64,000 bases of DNA from NCBI GenBank assembly GCA_963693305.1, contig OY855908.1, positions 26,461,993-26,525,992 on the forward strand. Reading direction: 5' to 3'. Shown one piece after another: positions 34,901-48,058 of this stretch (its first letter is position 1; each line of letters starts with the position of its first letter). The translations under genes were made by a program, and so were the position numbers. The notes below the pieces were generated by a model. It was not told the origin of the DNA and ran no database searches. It saw only the letters and a list, made by a program, of their open reading frames with translations. Source of the DNA: Meandrina meandrites (Eukaryota; Cnidaria; Anthozoa; Scleractinia; Meandrinidae).

Positions 34901-35678
34901 GAACAATTATTTTTTAATCCTTGGTCTGTCAAAAGCACTTCCAGACTCATGGAGAGTCTTGATAAACTCTGACAATTCAGAACCCCCTGATGTACTAGAG
35001 CAGAATACCACCACAAATTCGGATTTAACTCAATTTGTGCTCAATTGTAATAATGAAGAAATTAAGCTAAATGAACTCACGAGCAAAAGATTATACTGGA
35101 TTCTTATAGGGGACATACGCGTCCATCCTACTGCAAGATTAAAATACAACTCGTTATTTGATGACCAAAATCTGGACTGGAAACAGATTTATCTAATACC
35201 ACATAAAGTGACCTTAGACGTTAAAACAAGAATGTTTCAATTTAAAATACTTAATCGTATAATATATACTAACAAATTGTTGAATAAAATGAGGCTAACA
35301 GATACCTCGTTATGTACGTTTTGTGGAGAGTACGAAGAATCTCTCGAGCATTTGTTTTTACACTGCAAATTTACCAAAGATTTCTGGACGCATACTATTA
35401 ACTGGTTAAATAAATCTAATATCACCATTTCTAGGTTAAATGATAACGAAATTCTGCTAGGTATCACAAAAGAAAGTCCTCATTGGACTCTTCTTAACCA
35501 CATTCTCATTGCTGGTAAGCAAGTAATCCATACTAATCGGCTTAGGAAAACAAAACCACTCTTACCTCAGTTAATAGCTAAGCTTAAATATATTGAACAC
35601 ATTGAATATTTTATCGCTAAGAAAAGAGACAGGCTTAAATTTCATCAACTGAAATGGGAAATTCTAAAGTTTTCTTAA
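31914..35678 (+). CDS. LINE ORF2: AP endonuclease-reverse transcriptase (1254 aa, intact)
   Basis: Single open frame. Residues about 1-235 are an APE-type endonuclease with SLNARG, LQET (Glu33), GGDFNVH and TDHSAI catalytic blocks. The RT follows: RPISLLNVDTKIAS, QYAYVKGRTI, VAIDFEKAFDS (first Asp), RQGDPLSPYLF and AFADDL at about 697-701. The C terminus has a zinc-knuckle-like LCTFCG...LEHLFLHC near residue 1133 and a basic tail. It makes the nick and copies LINE RNA at the target. No frameshift or missing catalytic residue was seen. L1/Tx1 clade by architecture (ORF1 of the L1 type, long ORF2). A decayed relative lies at 46298-51648. Confidence 0.93.
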   Translation: MSLNARGIRDLQKRKSIFTWIEKQKADITFLQETYSTPEILTDWKFQWRGEMIYSQGSNHSRGVLVLINEQLQFELKNTVRDDNGRYILLEMTIQDSPFLLLNLYAPTKLNEQAAFFEEILSIIQTTSFDAECRIIMGGDFNVHLDAALDNSGGKIETKSTVKKIQDIMLEYNLIDIWRIHNPDKRQFTWRQKTPIIQRRIDFWLISDELQDDIKKADIIPAIRTDHSAISLSVNSLKDQPFGPSYWKFNSSLLDDDTYIQLINSEYPKWISEFSEVNDLRVLWDLIKYKIRQTTLQYSKTIAKNRKARLQRSEETLRQCEEICNNNPSEENIIKLDEARSEYEALYDYIIQGKIIRSRANWYEQGEKNSKYVLNLETNKTRKTSIRRLFNSDGKLILNSKLIMKELEDFYTALYRNQDSSDGDRIIPDFINSVHIPKLSDDQKNLCEGILSNTECFNALSKFPNGKTPGNDGLTPEFYKKFWNLLGQLMTDSLNFSYLHGELSNSQKQAIIRLIEKKRKDRRYIKNWRPISLLNVDTKIASEVLALRLEKVLPFIINGDQYAYVKGRTIFDAVRSIEDIMEYTRINQIPGLMVAIDFEKAFDSISWNFLLKALKSFNLGESFVKWISVFYSNISSCVTNNGFSTPLFNVERGVRQGDPLSPYLFIIVLELLLIKIRSDPHIKGIKFGNVEVKLAAFADDLTTFVHDKVSIEHLFSTLGLFEKCSGLKLNKDKTEAYWLGSSHNCKQNLGIETVNEPMKILGIYFTYNSRLKHELNFDAILKSLKKTLNGWQWRNLTVFGKIQIIKTFAMPKLMFRASVLNPDRDFLKKINSVMFNFLWNGKDKIKRLALISEYKDGGLKMPHVESAIKTQRIICLKKYTENYYSPWKLILSRILKDHGDKLLLHCNYNVADLPKHLPRFYRECFETWATVNTRQITSRDVIMDQMLWNNQHLRIDGKPQFCKKSYMAGIVKIKDILLPNGKLKPWNFFREKGLNLNNYFLILGLSKALPDSWRVLINSDNSEPPDVLEQNTTTNSDLTQFVLNCNNEEIKLNELTSKRLYWILIGDIRVHPTARLKYNSLFDDQNLDWKQIYLIPHKVTLDVKTRMFQFKILNRIIYTNKLLNKMRLTDTSLCTFCGEYEESLEHLFLHCKFTKDFWTHTINWLNKSNITISRLNDNEILLGITKESPHWTLLNHILIAGKQVIHTNRLRKTKPLLPQLIAKLKYIEHIEYFIAKKRDRLKFHQLKWEILKFS

Positions 35679-36247
35679 GCAGCTATTGTATCTTTAAATA
35701 AGTCTTCATTGTTGTAAATGGTGCGTAGACATATCATGTTGTATAAAATGTAGTGGCGCTCAGCAAATAATCTGCATTAGTGTCAAATATAAGTAGCGTT
35801 TATGTAAGCAACAATATTATTGTTTTTGTAATGTAGTGTATGTAGTGTAAGGAATATAGTAAAATCGTCTTTGTAAGATAGCTTATCTAGTGTCAGTAAC
35901 TGTATTGTAATGTAGTGTGCAAGTGTGCTGGAATAGTAATAAAGAGCAAAAAAAAAAACAAAAAAAAAAACACGCGATTTCAGCCTTTGCATCTTATAGT
36001 TTTTGTATATCATAGCAACTGTTTTTATATCTCATAGCAACCCTAAGTTAGCTTTTAATTGCCAGTTCATGTACTTTAACGGTCATTCGTTAATATTGCC
36101 TGATGAGTGTGGTCATTCTTTGATCATACGAAACAGCGTTGTCGCAATAAAACGATGAATTGAAATCTTTTTACTATTCATCATTATAATCACTGCTCCT
36201 CTTAGAGTTGAGCGCTCTATAAATTTATTCTATTCAAGTTCAAGAAG

Positions 36248-36318
<71 letters not shown>
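36248..36318. repeat. (TA)n microsatellite
   Basis: Pure TA run ending where the inverted-repeat element at 36319 begins. Confidence 0.95.
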
Positions 36319-38007
<1,689 letters not shown>

Positions 38008-38062
38008 AAATTCACATTGAAGCACGGTATCTTTTGATCCTTCTACTGGAAGTCATCGTTTG

Positions 38063-38675
<613 letters not shown>

Positions 38676-38976
38676 ATTTGTAAACCAACCACTGGGTTTG
38701 ATGGGAATAATGTGGTAATTTGGTTGAAATCTAAAAGAGGTTATCATGGCCTATTCTTTCCAATCACAAGTAGTGATACACGGTTTTTAATAAAAGCCCA
38801 CTCTCAAAGAAACGGCTCGTATCCAATAAGCGCCCCCCTTAAAGCCCAAAATTTTTATTAGACACTCCCCTCTAATGAACGCCCCGTGTCTAATAGACGT
38901 CCCCCCCTCCCCCCCCCCCCCAAGAATCGTCTCAACCAGGATGACGATGAAGACATCGATATCGAACTATGAACGA

Positions 38977-41012
38977 TGTGTTTCACGACGTGTGTCACGC
39001 TATGAACGAACAGTGTCACGCTATGAACGAACAGTGTCACGCTGTAAAAAATATGTTGTCATCATCAAGATTGAATTATTACTCTAGATTGGTCACTGAA
39101 AACCAATGTGATTTGAGGAAACTGTTTTCGATTTTTTCGAAATTGCTTCACCAGCACCCAGAAACCAGGTTTCCTCAACATGAAAGTACTGCATCGTTAG
39201 CACAGGAGTTTATTGCGTTCTTTGACAATAAGATCAGAAGAATTCGTGAAGACCTTGATCGATCTACACCTGACAATGTTCTTGAGTTCAGAGACGTTGC
39301 TGCTGAATGTCAAGTTACTACGTTTGCAAGTGTCTCATCGACTGAACTTACGGCAATTGTTGGATCTATGTATTTAAAGTCTTGTTATCTAGATCCTATT
39401 CCTGGTCATAAAGGACTGCTTTACCACTGTTCGATCAGTGATAACCAAGATTGTCAACCTTTCAATGGAATCTGGTAAACTTCCTACTGATCTCAAAGTG
39501 GCCAGCTGATCCTACTGATCTCAAAGCGTCAAACCACTGCTCAAGAAGCAATCTTTAAGCCCGGATGAATTCAAGAATTTTAGGCCAATTTCGAACTTAA
39601 GTTTTCTGTCTAAAGTTATCGAGAAATGTGTTGCCAAGCAGGTTATTGCTTATTTAGATGCCAATAATCTTAATGTCATTTATCAGTCAGCGTACAGAAA
39701 ACTACACAGTACTGAGACGGCTTTAATCAGTGTTAATAATGATATTTCTATGGCGTTAGATCACAAAAGATCAGTGATTTTGTTACTCCTTGATCTTTCG
39801 GCGGCATTTGGCACTGTTGATCACTGTATTTTACTTTCGCGCCCTTCTTCCCGATTTGGAATTGGTGGTACGGCATTAGAATGGTTTCGGTCGTACTCGA
39901 GTGACCGCACTCAATTTGTGAATGTCAATGGTTCGACGTCCGAGCGTCATATTCTGCAGTTTGGTGTACCCCAGGGATCCGTCCTTGGTCCGCTGTTATA
40001 CTCCCTGTACACCTCTCCACTGAGTGACATCGCCAATAAACACGGGTTAAGCTTTCATTTTTATGCTGATGACACGCAGCTATATATTACTTTTGAGACG
40101 TCATTCCTCAATGAGATGGAATTGAGCAAGTGTATATTGGAAGCCTGTGTACAAGAAATACCTGGATGCTTCTGGATAAGTTAAAATTAAACAGAGAGAA
40201 AACTGAGCTATTTTTGATGTCATCTTTACACCGTGCTCGACCTCCTTTGTTACATCTTGATGTCTGTGATGAGAGAGTGCTGACTTCACCAAAAGCAGGA
40301 ACATTGGAGTTATTTTCGAAGAGAATATTTGAGTATGGTTCCTCAGGTGACAGCAATGTGCAAATCGGCATTCTATCATCTCCGTAAAATTAGCGTCATT
40401 CGTAAACATCTTACCTTCGATGCAGCCCAGCTTCTTGTTCACGCTCCCATTACATCAAAGCTTGACTACTGTAATTCGTTACTATATGGTTTACCCAAGC
40501 ACGTGACTAAACAGCTCCAACGTGTGCAGAACGCAGCTGCTCAAATTGTTTCTCTCTCACCCAAATTCTGTCATATTACACCTGTTCTTATGAGTCTCCA
40601 CTGGCTCCCAATTGATCTCCGAATTGAATTTAAGATACTTATCATTACCTACAAGACTCTCCATGGCCTAGCTCCTGCTTACATTGAGGATCTCCTTGAC
40701 AGCTACATTCCGAGACGTTATCTAAGATCTGAAAAGAAAAATTTACTCGCCGTGCCTGGTTTCAAACTAAATAGTTATGGCCGCCGTGCTTTCTCTGTTG
40801 CTGCGCCGTTGCTTTGGAACAGTCTTCCACAACATGTTAGGGATGCAGAATCGCTAGACATTTTTAAAAGACAGCTGAAAACATTTCTTTTTAAGCGTGC
40901 TTTTTAAATTTTAAGCTTTTTTAATGTTTTATTGTAAATTTGAATTTTTGACCCTGTAAATAGCACCTTTGGACCGTTGGGAAAGGGCGCCTTAGAAATG
41001 TTATTATTATTA
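38977..41012 (+). mobile_element. CR1/L2-like LINE, 5'-truncated, between long duplications
   Basis: Starts within the linker before the RT, carries RT and C-terminal text, and ends in ATGTTATTATTATTA, the (ATT)n-like tail typical of CR1/L2-group elements. Flanks 38894-38976 and 41013-41103 are the same sequence (TAGACG, a C run, then GATGAAGACATCGATATC...CTATGAACGA), an 83-91 bp duplication. At the 5' junction a 21-bp unit (CTATGAACGAACAGTGTCACG) is tandemly repeated. Confidence 0.8.
39050..40907 (+). pseudogene. CR1/L2-like reverse transcriptase, frameshifted
   Basis: In successive frames: the pre-RT linker YYSRLVTENQCDLRKLFS (39081 on), FRPISNLSFLSKVIEK (about 39580-39620), VILLLLDLSAAFGTVDH (39774 on), QFGVPQGSVLGPLLY and FYADDTQLYI near 40060, then the C-terminal block KLDYCNSLLYGLPK, RVQNAAAQIV, LHWLPIDLRIEFKIL and PLLWNSLPQHVR to 40907. 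The YADD box is intact. Frame changes near 39470 and 40180-40330 and the absent endonuclease make it a dead copy. The Phe-Asp of the first catalytic box reads AAFGTVD, so that Asp is replaced by Gly. Confidence 0.8.
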
Positions 41013-41617
41013 TAGACGCCTCCTCCCCCCCCCCCCCCCCCCCCCCCCTAGAATCGCCTCAACCCGGGTGACGATGAAGACATCGATATCAAACTATGAA
41101 CGACATCTGTGCAGATTGGATTAGTCTTCTACTCAAAAACTTTGTTTTCTATCTTACTCCGTGAGCTAACTACGTGTCTTGTTTGTTTTGTTGACATTAA
41201 AGTGAAATAATCGCCTCTCTCTAATAAACATCCGGGCGTCTATTTAATTTTATGGGTGCCAGGAGGAGTGTTAAATAGATATGATGCGTTTTAAGGCATA
41301 AGGATTTGTTTCTCTTAGATCATTTATGGTAAATCTACAAGAAATTTTGGCCGGAGATAATACGTTTTAAGGCATAAGGATTTGTTTCATCATTAATTAA
41401 CCTATGTTCATATTGTGAACAAGACTGCCTCGAATGCAACTATACCGTATATCTAATTGTTTTCAGATTACGAAAAAAATACACAGAGAGCGAGGTAACA
41501 CTATACCCGTAAATTAAAAGTTAATCTTCCTTCCCTACGACGTTAAGAGCTATTCCAATTGCCTTCCTTTTTACCAGATTAAGTAATGCAAGAAAAATGT
41601 ACCTTTGATTTTGACAG

Positions 41618-41926
41618 GTTTCAACAATTCAGCAGACAAAGAAATTGCTGAGATGGAAAACCTCAAGTGCAAGAACATCCTCTTAAAGTTCCACGAGTTG
41701 CTTCTGGAGAACATAGATCCAAAAAAGGTTTTACTTCAATTGATAAGGGTTGGAGTATTGAACTTTCGTGATCAAGAGAAAATACAAGAAAAACCCACGC
41801 GAAAAGATAAGTGTGAACAATTGTTGATTACAGTAGCCACGAAAGGGCACAGGGCGTATGAAGAGTTTGTAAAAACCTTGGAACTGAAAGATCACTGTTT
41901 TTTGGCTTGCCAACTCTTAAAGGAGG
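41618..41926 (+). CDS. CARD-domain exon
   Basis: Exon with acceptor TTGACAG|GT and donor AGGAGG|GTAGGT, phase 1 at both ends (309 nt, about 103 residues). It encodes a six-helix death-fold pattern: NILLKFHELLLENIDPKKVL, LIRVGVLNFRDQEKIQ, RKDKCEQLLITVATKGHRAY, EEFVKTLELKDHCFLACQLL. The order 'LL..G.L...d.e.I......r.dK...LL......g..ay..F...L' is the CARD signature. CARDs recruit caspases or signalling kinases by homotypic contact. Phase fits directly after the TRADD-N-like exon at 5048-5431, 36.2 kb upstream on the same strand; whether they are one gene is unproven. An alternative donor at 41930 would change the phase. Confidence 0.75.
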
Positions 41927-42432
41927 GTAGGTATTGTTCGGGCTAGTACAAATTATATTAAGAATAAAATTTAAGCTAATTAAAGCCCATTGTCTTATAT
42001 TCGCGGGCTTTGGGTGAGGAAGAGGGTTTGTTATCGAAGGGTTTTCCGTTAGATGTCGTTTGCTGTAGGTTCATACGAAAAAAATCAATTCGTTATTTCT
42101 CTTTTGCTACTAGCAAAATTTGAATTTTGGCCGACTTGAGTTTGGCGACGACGATCGGAAAGAAAAGAATCATTGATTTCGTAAAGGGTGCTAACGTCCA
42201 CAAAAATTGCAGGTCACGGAATTTTATTTAGACACAAAGTCTATGGTATATTCATTAAGTTCATTGAGGCCCTTATTCACGTGCTTAAATTAATTTAATA
42301 TAGCCAGATCTAACAAAGCTGGGGTTAAAAAGCACATCATAGTGAAATTCTGTTCCATTACGTTGGCCTCCCGAATAGCTGACAACAGCTTTCTTAAACT
42401 CTCATGTTGTGGATCTTCATCGATCAGGTCAG

Positions 42433-42564
42433 CGAATACAAAGAAAAAGAGACCTCTGCTAGCAGGGAAGCTGCAGAAGTTTCGTTAAGGAAGAAAAAAG
42501 CGGAGAAATCTCGTACTACAATACAAGAAAGGCATCCGTTGCCTGTTTCTTTTTTGTTTGGTTA
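42433..42564 (+). CDS. Possible small coiled exon downstream of the CARD exon
   Basis: After an ATCGATCAG acceptor-like site the frame VSEYKEKETSASREAA...VSLRKKKAEKSR stays open to a stop at about 42564. It is helical and charged, like a linker or terminal exon. Its phase (0) does not match the preferred CARD donor (phase 1), so an exon between them or a chance ORF is possible. The rest of 41927-43230 shows no gene. Confidence 0.2.
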
Positions 42565-43237
42565 ACTAGTATTCCTTACTGGTGCTGTCATTTAATCAGC
42601 AGCCAGAGTATCGTAAGCACTTTATGACGGAAACAGTCGTTTCTTGCAACAGTCTTTATAGTGTGGTTCGAAATATCCCAAAGCAAAATGAAATATGGCA
42701 ACCCGTTGTTTTTCAGTTTAATTCTCATCTAAACACACCTATAGGCCAATGAGAGCGCGTGTACTGTCATTGACGCGAGTCTAATACAAACAGATTTTGC
42801 AACAAAATCTTAGTAGGTGTTTTTACCCAAACAAATAGGAAAAGTAGGAATAAATTAGAAACGTTATTTACCGGCTTAGGGTCGGTCCGTATTTGTGATA
42901 TATTTTGGAATTATTTGGGAAACTTTTACTAATGCAAATGAATAATTAATGCATGATCTACCCTGAACCCTTGACTTTATGCGAATTAATGTTTTAATGA
43001 TATACATCAAAAAATTTCTCGAATCTGATTGGCTTAGAGAAATGCACTTTTTAGTAAATTCGATACAGAAATGAGGTAATTCAGTGCATAAATGAGGAAA
43101 TTCAGTGCGAAAAAAGGTAACAAAACGAAGTATCCTGATTGGTTCATAAACAAAGGATCCCACGGCGAGCCAATCAAACGCTTCGACGCGATCTGAATGG
43201 CGCGAAGTTTGGATCTGCTTTGAGTGGCGACTAAAAA

Positions 43238-43606
43238 TATGGCTGGCGTTTTGAGTACAGTAGAGGACCTGAAGACAGCTCTAAATACCGAAACACTGAA
43301 AAGCACTGGTTTGGGGTTCTGCTTTTGGAATAAGTGGTTTCTCAAGAAGGAAATTGCTGAAGAAATCGAAATTACGAGCAGACTAAGCTTCACGCTTTGC
43401 TTGAGCGGATTTATTTACGCGAAGATTATGGTCCAGATAGCCTCAAAGAAATGACTACAACGCTTGATATAGACAATGTACTTAGAGCACAGAACCTGCA
43501 GGCTTTCTATTATACGGGGCAGAGACAGGATGTGTTGACGGGAAAACGAAACAGCTTCACTTGCCTAGCCGTCGAAAGCGTCCAAGCAAAGCTCGACAAG
43601 TATTAG
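43238..43606 (+). pseudogene. Relic resembling the N-terminal region of Crypton/DUF3504-type recombinases
   Basis: Frames read MAGVLSTVEDLKTALNTETL, FWNKWFLKKEIAEEIEI, then after a frame change LLERIYLREDYGPDSLKEMT. The order 'T......W..W...........E....L...Y...+..DG..YEPDSL..M' is that of the SAM-like N domain of Crypton-derived tyrosine recombinases and DUF3504 proteins. Broken and lacking the catalytic half. The identification is tentative. Confidence 0.35.
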
Positions 43607-43845
43607 AAGCAGAAGAAAATCTCTTTTAGAGGTAAATCCCAGAATCTATTATTCAGACAATTCGTTGAACTGTTTAGCCAGATTTTTCGGCTTAAAAACT
43701 TTTAAAACACGACAAACCTGTACGTTGCTTGGGCTTTGACCTTGTTTTGACTGAAGGCGTGATGATGTTTGCCGAGCTTGAATAAATTATTTTTCTACCA
43801 GAGTTGCGCATGTTGCTTTCTCGCAATTTTTTCATGAATATTATT

Positions 43846-43970
43846 GATAAGTAATCACATGATTTTTCTCGTGCAATTTAGGATAAGTAAGCACTTGCAA
43901 ATTGTTAGCCTTTCACTCGTGCTTATTTATCCCAGATTACACTCGAAATCATGTGATTACCATATTAAGT
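43846..43970. mobile_element. Foldback MITE
   Basis: Inverted arms AATCACATGATTTTTCTCG and CGAAATCATGTGATTACC, with inner GGATAAGTAAGCAC against GTGCTTATTTATCC. No coding capacity. Confidence 0.7.
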
Positions 43971-45097
43971 CACAACTCGCGAAGCGGCGGGTCGTTGTTT
44001 ATTTATATCGCACGCGACTGGCTTCTCAAGTTTTGTTTGGGAAATTTCCGATAGCCTTAAACCATAAGTTGAAGCCGGTATCAGAAAATTCTCTCTTAAA
44101 ATATGAGACGTCCTTTTTTTTTCATTATTACCTCTTTGTATTTGAATACTTTTATTTTGAATAACCTTTCGTCAATTGAAGGCTCTAAGAATCACTGCAT
44201 TAATCGAAAAACGAAATCGATGAATGCAATTTTTACCAAGGCAGTGGCAGTGCCTCAATAGTGACGCAGCTCTCGTAAGCTTGTAATTCTACTGGTCCTC
44301 TAGTTAGCAGCTGCTATTGTTTTGGGGGCTAGGGGCATTGTTCTTGTTGTTTGTTCTATTGTTCTCTGAGCCACTCATGTGAGACCTTACGAGAGCTGCA
44401 TGGCGACCCCAGTGCCTGGATTGAAATTTTGGGACCGTTTTTCTCGTACATTCGCAAATCGCCGTCGGGGCTTTAAAGCGCATGCCTCAAGCCCCATCTC
44501 GTTCCCAGAGTCCACGTCCACAATCTCGTCCCCAGAGCCCGCTCTGGAAACTAGATCGCCTCATGACAACACAAGGCGTTGTTTAGAATGATAACACGCG
44601 AGTGGTAACTAAGATTATTCTTGTTAAACGTAATTGTTATTCTAGTTCAAGAGACAAAGTAATGTTTATCCCACGCTCAACAGGAGCGATGTCTGCTCAT
44701 GTTAATGTCTTTCGTGACTTAACCACGAGTCTTGACAGCTGTTAGACATAGTAGAACATTAAGTTGCAGTATAGTGTTACTAAAGGAATGATACACGTGT
44801 GATATCCATGCTGCCAAATGGTTGTCAACTTTATTGTGTACTTATGTTAAGCGTCCGAAGTTGTTAATGGTTATTTTACTTGTAAAATAGTTACAGTTGC
44901 TTTCTGTGTGTAGTAGTGCAATTTTAATCACTGTTTGATGTCAAGTTTGACACAATCATGGTTGTGCAAACAAAGTCGATTTATTTCTTTACTTAGTCTT
45001 CACAGTTGAACAACTGCTTGGGTACACGCAGTTAAGCGTCTAGTTTATATGACTGTTTGAGCTTTTGTGTTCATGTGTTAAGCGCGTTGACTGTAAT

Positions 45098-45314
45098 ACG
45101 TATTCTGATAAAGGAATAATTTCCATCCCGGCAAAATTTTCAAAACCTTTCCTATCCAGCTTCAAAAATTGATGCCCCGGGGTAGATAATCCCGTTAGAC
45201 GGCAATTGTATTTATTTATCCCAGGCATCATTTTCTGAAGCTGGAAAGGAAAGCTTTTGAAATTTTTGCTGGGAAGGAAATTGTTCCTTTATCAGATTAT
45301 TTAAAAACGTATTG
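45098..45314. mobile_element. Foldback MITE (AATACGTAT ends)
   Basis: Left arm AATACGTATTCTGATAAAGG... and right arm ...CCTTTATCAGATTATTTAAAAACGTATT are inverted. Inner arms TTCAAAACCTTTCC...CCAGCTTCA and TGAAGCTGG also pair. 43971-45097 and 45315-46297 hold no recognised gene. Confidence 0.75.
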
Positions 45315-46297
45315 AGAGCGCGTGACTCTATTTTCGAGAATCCCGAGACGGGATAGAAAATTCGAATTTTCTTTTATTTCGTTAAAAAGACCCTTTCGGT
45401 GAACTATTATCCAAAATGTTGTTTAAAAGTTCCAGCGAGAAGTTAGAAATACTGTCTGATCGTGCACGAACACCGAATAATAATGTCGGATGGAATTCTG
45501 CAAAATAGAGCAGCTTCAACACGCTAGTAGAGAAAGCCGAAAACGTCCCTAGATCTCATTTTTACATAATTTCTAATCTATCCTTTGTTCATTTTCTAGC
45601 TATATTTCATCTTAAAGAAAATACATTTTCTCCAATTTTCAACCATTTGAAAAATACAACTCTCGCGATTCAATTTACATACGAAAATTTAACTGAGCTG
45701 AGAGGGTAACTCGCAGGGTATACCAATATGTCGGAAATAAGGAGTTTACAAGAGAGTGGTATGTTATGTGTTTGTCATATGTAAATATTAAGTTTGGCCC
45801 ATGGAAATTAAGCGCGATAGAAGAAAAACTATGGAGAGCATTTTGACAAATTGTGCCATTTTTGGATGGATGAGGAAAAGCCTTAATTTTGTGGGCACGG
45901 AGGACTGACCATTCGTAAGTAAGGCCAATTATATATTTGTATGTGCCAAGAATATTTTTTGTCAATGCACAGTTTGAATTATGTTTTAAAACGTTTTCAC
46001 ATTTTATTGCAAAAGCACAACAGTGAAAGTCGGTTTTTTGGATGCTTAAATATTTACCCTAGCGATAAGTTAGAAAAAAATTAATATTTATATGAGGCAT
46101 GCTGTGGCCTCACAAACATAGGATGGTAAGCCTGTGTTTGCACTAATGGCGCTCTTGCGTCGACGTAAAGCGCAATCTATCAAATCAAAGACGTCATTCA
46201 TAAACGTTCATTATTCTTTTATGCCTCTGCAAAGTTTGAGCTCAATCTCACCCAAAACTGCGAAGATATAAGCTTTTTAAGATGTAGTGATTTATGT

Positions 46298-48058
46298 TCA
46301 AATTTCGATTTAGTGGACATATGGAGAATAAGAAACCCTGAAACTAAGCGATTTACTTGGAGGCAAAAAAAAATCCGCTCATTCAAAGAAGACTAGATTA
46401 TTGGTTAATAAGCGACCCTTGTCAAGAGGACATTGAAAAGACTGACATTATTTCCTCAATAAACTCTGATCATTCGGCAATTGTGCTCCATTTTAATAAC
46501 ATAGGTAGGCAGAAACACGACCCTTCTTTTTGGAAATTCAACGCCAGCTTTGCAGAAGATACTGGATTTGTCACGTTAATAAATGAAAGTATGCCAATTT
46601 GGCTGGATGAGTTCAATACAATAGCGGATAAAAGACTATTGTGGGATTTAATTAAATATAGAATACGTCAGGTCTCGATGGAATACGGCAAAGAAAAGGC
46701 GCGAAAAAAAAAAGAAAAAATATAACTGACATTGAGGCTTCTTTGAAGGCTTGCGAAGAAAACTGTGTGGAATGCCCCTCCCGTGAAAACCTTCAACAAT
46801 TAGAAAACTTAAAGGTAGAATATGACAATTTATATGAAAATATTGCTCAAGGCGCAATTATTCGATCAAGGGCAACCTGGTATGAAAAAGGTGAGAAGAG
46901 TAATAAGTATTTCTTCAATCTCGAAGCACACAAAAAGACAAAAAGCTCCGTCCGGAAAGTATTCAATACGGAAGGTACCTTAGTTACTGATCCAAAGAAT
47001 GTTATGCATGAGATCGAAAAGTTCTACTCGGCACTTTATAAAAATGATTGTTTAACTCCTTCAACAAACTCGCTGGACTCTTTTCTTGAGAATCCTGAAA
47101 TACCCAGACTTACTGCTGAAGATGCTCATACTTGCGAAGGGAAATTCACTGTTGACGAATGTTTTAAAAGTCTCCAGCTATTTGAAAACAGCAAATCGCC
47201 AGGCGAAGATGGCCTAACAGTTGAATTCTACAAGACCTTTTGGAACACTGTAGGTAGTCTGATGGTGGAGAGCTTAAATTACTCTTACGATCACGGAGAG
47301 TTGTCCAGTTCACAAAAGTGAGCTATCATTACACTTATTGAAAAGAGAGACAAAGAGAGAAGAAATATATGTAATTGGAAACCAATATCGCTCATTAATG
47401 TTGACGTAAAAATTGGCTCGAAAGCGATCGCCAAAAGACTACAAGCTGTTCTTCCTAAGATCATACATCATAATCAATTTGCTTATGTGAAAGACAGAAC
47501 TATTTGTGATGCTGTAAGATCCATCGACGACATTTTGGATTACACAAAAAAATATCAAATTCAAGGAAGATTGATTGCAGTTGATTTTAAGAAAGCGTTT
47601 GACTCTGTAAGTAGGGATTTCTTGTTTCGCACACTCCATGCTTTTCGTTTTGGACCTTCGTTCATTCAGTGGATCAAGACTTTTTATAACAATATATCAA
47701 GTTGCGTGATGAATAATGGTTTTGCCACTGCCCCTTTCGAAGTTCAGCGAGGTGTAAGGCAAGGATACCCGCTTTCTTCCTGTTTGTTTATCACTGTATT
47801 GGATATTTTAAGTATAAGTATACGAAGCAACAAAAACATCCAGGGAATCATGGTAGACGGGGAAGAAATTAAGCTGGAAATTTTTGCAGATGATTTAACG
47901 GTTGGTGGCAAGTTTATTCTATGCTGTGACTTTGATGTTAAAATCCTGCCTGTCAAACTTCCAGCTTTTTTATGAAGAGTGTCTAGACTATTTCGCAGAA
48001 TGCTCGGCGGCAAGGCAAGATAGTAATGATCTTTCAAAAATTATCATATGGAACAATA
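46298..48058 (+). pseudogene. LINE ORF2 remnant: endonuclease end and RT
   Basis: Reads LVDIWRIRNPETKRFTWRQK, a frameshift in an A run at 46369, RRLDYWLISD, SDHSAI, a frameshift at another A run (46707), ATWYEKGEKSNKYFFNLEAH, a stop at 47319, then WKPISLINVDVKI, QFAYVKDRTICDAV, AVDFKKAFDSVS, VRQGYPLSS and FADDLTV. After FADD the text jumps to KFILCCDFDVKILPVKLPAF, which matches a position about 200 residues further on in the intact ORF2. VRQGYPLS carries Tyr for the usual Asp. Confidence 0.85.

Larger units (their letters stand above)
15763..35968 (+). mobile_element. L1/Tx1-like LINE, full length, split by a CACTA element
   Basis: The LINE begins GAGGAGACTGGGCAAG, has an 80-bp 5' leader, ORF1 (broken by the transposon at 16208-30902), a 470-bp spacer, an intact ORF2, and a short 3' UTR ending in AATAAAGAGC and an A-rich tail. 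The 13-bp target duplication AACACGCGATTTC is present at 15750-15762 and 35969-35981. Without the inserted transposon it is about 5.5 kb, the usual size for L1-type elements. ORF2 has no stop, so the LINE was probably competent until ORF1 was interrupted. Confidence 0.92.
14783..36240 (+). mobile_element. Penelope-like element, 5'-truncated, split by a LINE
   Basis: The left part (14783-15762) encodes the RT end and GIY-YIG endonuclease. The right part (35969-about 36240) carries a Penelope-type tail (TGATGAGTGTGGTC...CATACGAAACAGCG). The two halves are separated by the LINE at 15763-35968, and the sequence continues across the LINE target duplication. The upstream RT core is missing (an in-frame stop lies near 14775), so this copy was already dead on arrival or truncated. 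14282-14782 is unassigned, although GGCCGGTTTACC and CCTTCCTCAGGGTG near 14390 also resemble Penelope ends. Confidence 0.8.

Noticed and set aside
42876..43393. Minus-strand frames of 95 and 119 aa
   Set aside because: Hydrophobic, repeat-like translation of an AT-rich interspersed repeat (GAATCTGATTGGCTTA) and the antisense of the recombinase-like relic.
44379..44591. 70-aa frame with Ser/Pro-rich repeats (SPE.TSTISSPEPALE)
   Set aside because: Short, low complexity and unsupported by splice sites; probably non-coding repeat.
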